From NCBI GenBank assembly GCA_044226365.1, contig JBGAHE010000010.1:1-64000 (forward strand): a stretch of 64,000 nt of DNA, read 5' to 3'. The translations under genes were made by a program, and so were the position numbers. Positions within the stretch are counted from its first letter, which is position 1; every line of letters starts with the position of its first letter. Below the pieces are notes generated by a model. The model ran no database searches. It was not told the origin of the DNA and saw only the letters and a program-made list of their open reading frames with translations. Of the stretch, positions 63,021 through 64,000 are shown one piece after another. The DNA comes from JALHNI01 sp044226365 (GTDB lineage: Bacteria; Acidobacteriota; Terriglobia; Bryobacterales; Bryobacteraceae).

Positions 63021-63824
63021 CTAGCGGCCAAGAGCCTGAATGATGAGTTTGGCGGTCTCGCCGCCGGAGAAGTTCTGCTGGCCGGTGACGAGATTGCCGT
63101 CCCGGTAGGCGAAGCCGCGCCAGAGGCCGGCTTGGAGATAGTTGGCGCCGAGGCGGCGGAGTTCGTCTTCGATGCGCCAGGGCATCAGGTGCTTGCCTTG
63201 GGGGAGGATGCCATAGCTCCAGACGGCCTGGTCCGCAAAGTCTTCTTCGACGTTGGCAAAGCCGGTGACGGTTTTCCCCTTGGCGAGCAGTTCGCCATCG
63301 CGCAGGCGGGCATAGCGGAGGATGGCGACACCGTGACACAGGGCGGCGGCGATCTTGCCGGCTTCGTAAAACTCAGCGAACTTCCGGTGCAGATCGGTGG
63401 CGGCGGTGAAGTTGAACATGGGTGCTTGGCCACCGGCGACGACGAGGGCGTCGAAACGGTCCAGGTGGAGTTGGCTGACGGGCTGAGTCTCGCTGACCAG
63501 GGCGGCGAGGCGGGGGGTGGAGATAAAGCCTAGGCTGATGAGGTCCCCGGCGGAGTAGCCACTAGGGTCGCGCGGGTCGCTCATGGCGTCGGCTTCGCAG
63601 GGGCCGCCGGCGGGGCTAAAGATCTCCACCTCATAGCCGGCTTCGACGAAGTGGTAGTAGGGGTGGGTGAGTTCGCTCCACCAGAAGCCGACCGGCCAGC
63701 CGGTGGTGCTGGAGACGGCGGGATTGGCGATGACAATCGCGATGCGCTGCGGGCTTTGGCGGTTGACGGGATTGGTGTCTTTGAGGCTCCTGGTGGTTTC
63801 TATTGGGTCTGGATGGCGTAGGGC
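63021..63824 (-). CDS. DJ-1/PfpI-family (class I amidotransferase-like) protein; no canonical start codon
   Basis: The open frame runs from 63824 to the stop at 63021. Its first ATG, GTG or TTG is the GTG at 63629, yet the sequence clearly continues upstream: RIAIVIANPAVSSTTGWPVG, then WWSELTHPYYHFVEAGYEVEIFSP (from about 63743). This is the conserved N-terminus of Hsp31-like/DJ-1 family proteins. The nucleophile Cys is in ALCHGVAIL. The family includes glyoxalases, deglycases and chaperones. Either a near-cognate start is used or a base error hides the true one. Confidence 0.8.
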   Translation of the reverse strand, partial: ALRHPDPIETTRSLKDTNPVNRQSPQRIAIVIANPAVSSTTGWPVGFWWSELTHPYYHFVEAGYEVEIFSPAGGPCEADAMSDPRDPSGYSAGDLISLGFISTPRLAALVSETQPVSQLHLDRFDALVVAGGQAPMFNFTAATDLHRKFAEFYEAGKIAAALCHGVAILRYARLRDGELLAKGKTVTGFANVEEDFADQAVWSYGILPQGKHLMPWRIEDELRRLGANYLQAGLWRGFAYRDGNLVTGQQNFSGGETAKLIIQALGR

Positions 63825-64000
63825 TTAGCGGCGCAACAAGTGAAAGCCGATGTCGCGGCCGTAACCGTGGGCCATGGCGAGCGAGATCCATAGCAGGGCG
63901 AAGGGCTCGAGGAGCCGGGCTTGGGTGAGAGGTCCGGCGGGCAGGGGATCGAAGCCGAGCTCGGCGGCGAGGCCGTGAACGATCCGGTTGGAGGCCGGAT
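63825..64000 (-). CDS. C-terminal part of an unidentified gene, cut by window edge
   Basis: The last ~58 codons, ending in a TAA at 63825-63827. The end reads ALLWISLAMAHGYGRDIGFHLLRR. It is in the same frame as, and directly before, the DJ-1 family gene. Family not recognised. Confidence 0.6.
   Translation of the reverse strand, partial: PASNRIVHGLAAELGFDPLPAGPLTQARLLEPFALLWISLAMAHGYGRDIGFHLLRR

Overview
The window is high-GC, gene-dense bacterial DNA with no rRNA, tRNA, phage or transposase genes that I could find. Several features together suggest an acidobacterium, most likely of the Solibacter/Bryobacter type: secreted leucine-rich-repeat proteins, a PQQ dehydrogenase with an inserted cytochrome c domain, many secreted alpha/beta hydrolases, and a full glycogen and pentose-phosphate gene set. 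That placement is an inference; no marker gene was compared.

Layout. 1-2.6 kb (minus): M16 zinc protease, TPR protein, hotdog thioesterase. 2.6-6.3 kb (plus): PP2C phosphatase, glycogen debranching enzyme, sugar isomerase/epimerase, small secreted protein. 6.4-12.3 kb (minus): small protein, two LRR proteins, PQQ dehydrogenase and a lone nuoB. 12.3-15.8 kb (plus): malQ, dtd, a small basic protein, acpS. 15.8-18.7 kb: a gamma-glutamylcyclotransferase-like protein and a redoxin (minus), then a FadJ-type beta-oxidation enzyme (plus). 18.7-24.6 kb (minus): POT transporter, metallo-beta-lactamase-fold protein, and the zwf-opcA-pgl operon of the oxidative pentose phosphate pathway. 24.9-26.0 kb (minus): ECF sigma factor with a cupin anti-sigma partner. 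26.1-26.7 kb: a long non-coding stretch with strong hairpins. 26.7-31.2 kb (plus): three secreted alpha/beta-hydrolase proteins, two of them unusual domain fusions. 31.2-33.4 kb (minus): mnmA and a cysteine desulfurase, a plausible sulfur-relay pair. 33.4-41.5 kb: SAM hydrolase, a gluconate-dehydrogenase-subunit-3-like protein and a large GT2-GT4 glycosyltransferase, in a segment present twice. 42.3-48.0 kb (minus): ccsA/hemX-hemA-hemC-hemD, a GNAT enzyme and a membrane glycosyltransferase. 48.0-50.1 kb (plus): a frameshifted SDR and a single-ring Clp-type ATPase. 50.1-62.8 kb: sua5 and the metF-omp-rpe-bamD-receiver-yajQ-hydrolase cluster, also present twice. 62.8-64 kb: a DJ-1/PfpI protein and the end of another gene.

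The most important feature for a reader is structural. Two adjacent tandem duplications (about 3.0 kb at 32.9-39 kb; about 6.56 kb at 50.1-62.8 kb) each have one clean copy and one copy broken by many small indels across every gene, often in homopolymers. The copies also differ by synonymous substitutions, and in the first duplication similarity drops abruptly at about 35.71/38.71 kb. This looks more like two strain haplotypes laid end to end with unpolished sequence at the joins than like real duplication and decay. Gene-copy counts here should not be trusted without read-level checks.

Beyond that, the best candidates for new biology are the lectin-like/LssY_C/hydrolase fusion and its EF-hand-bearing partner (26.7-29.5 kb), a hydrolase/beta-propeller fusion (29.6-31.2 kb), a compact structured element between convergent genes at 42.15-42.30 kb, the hairpin-rich 26.1-26.7 kb leader, and a 14-bp palindrome filling the 30-bp gap between divergent nuoB and malQ.
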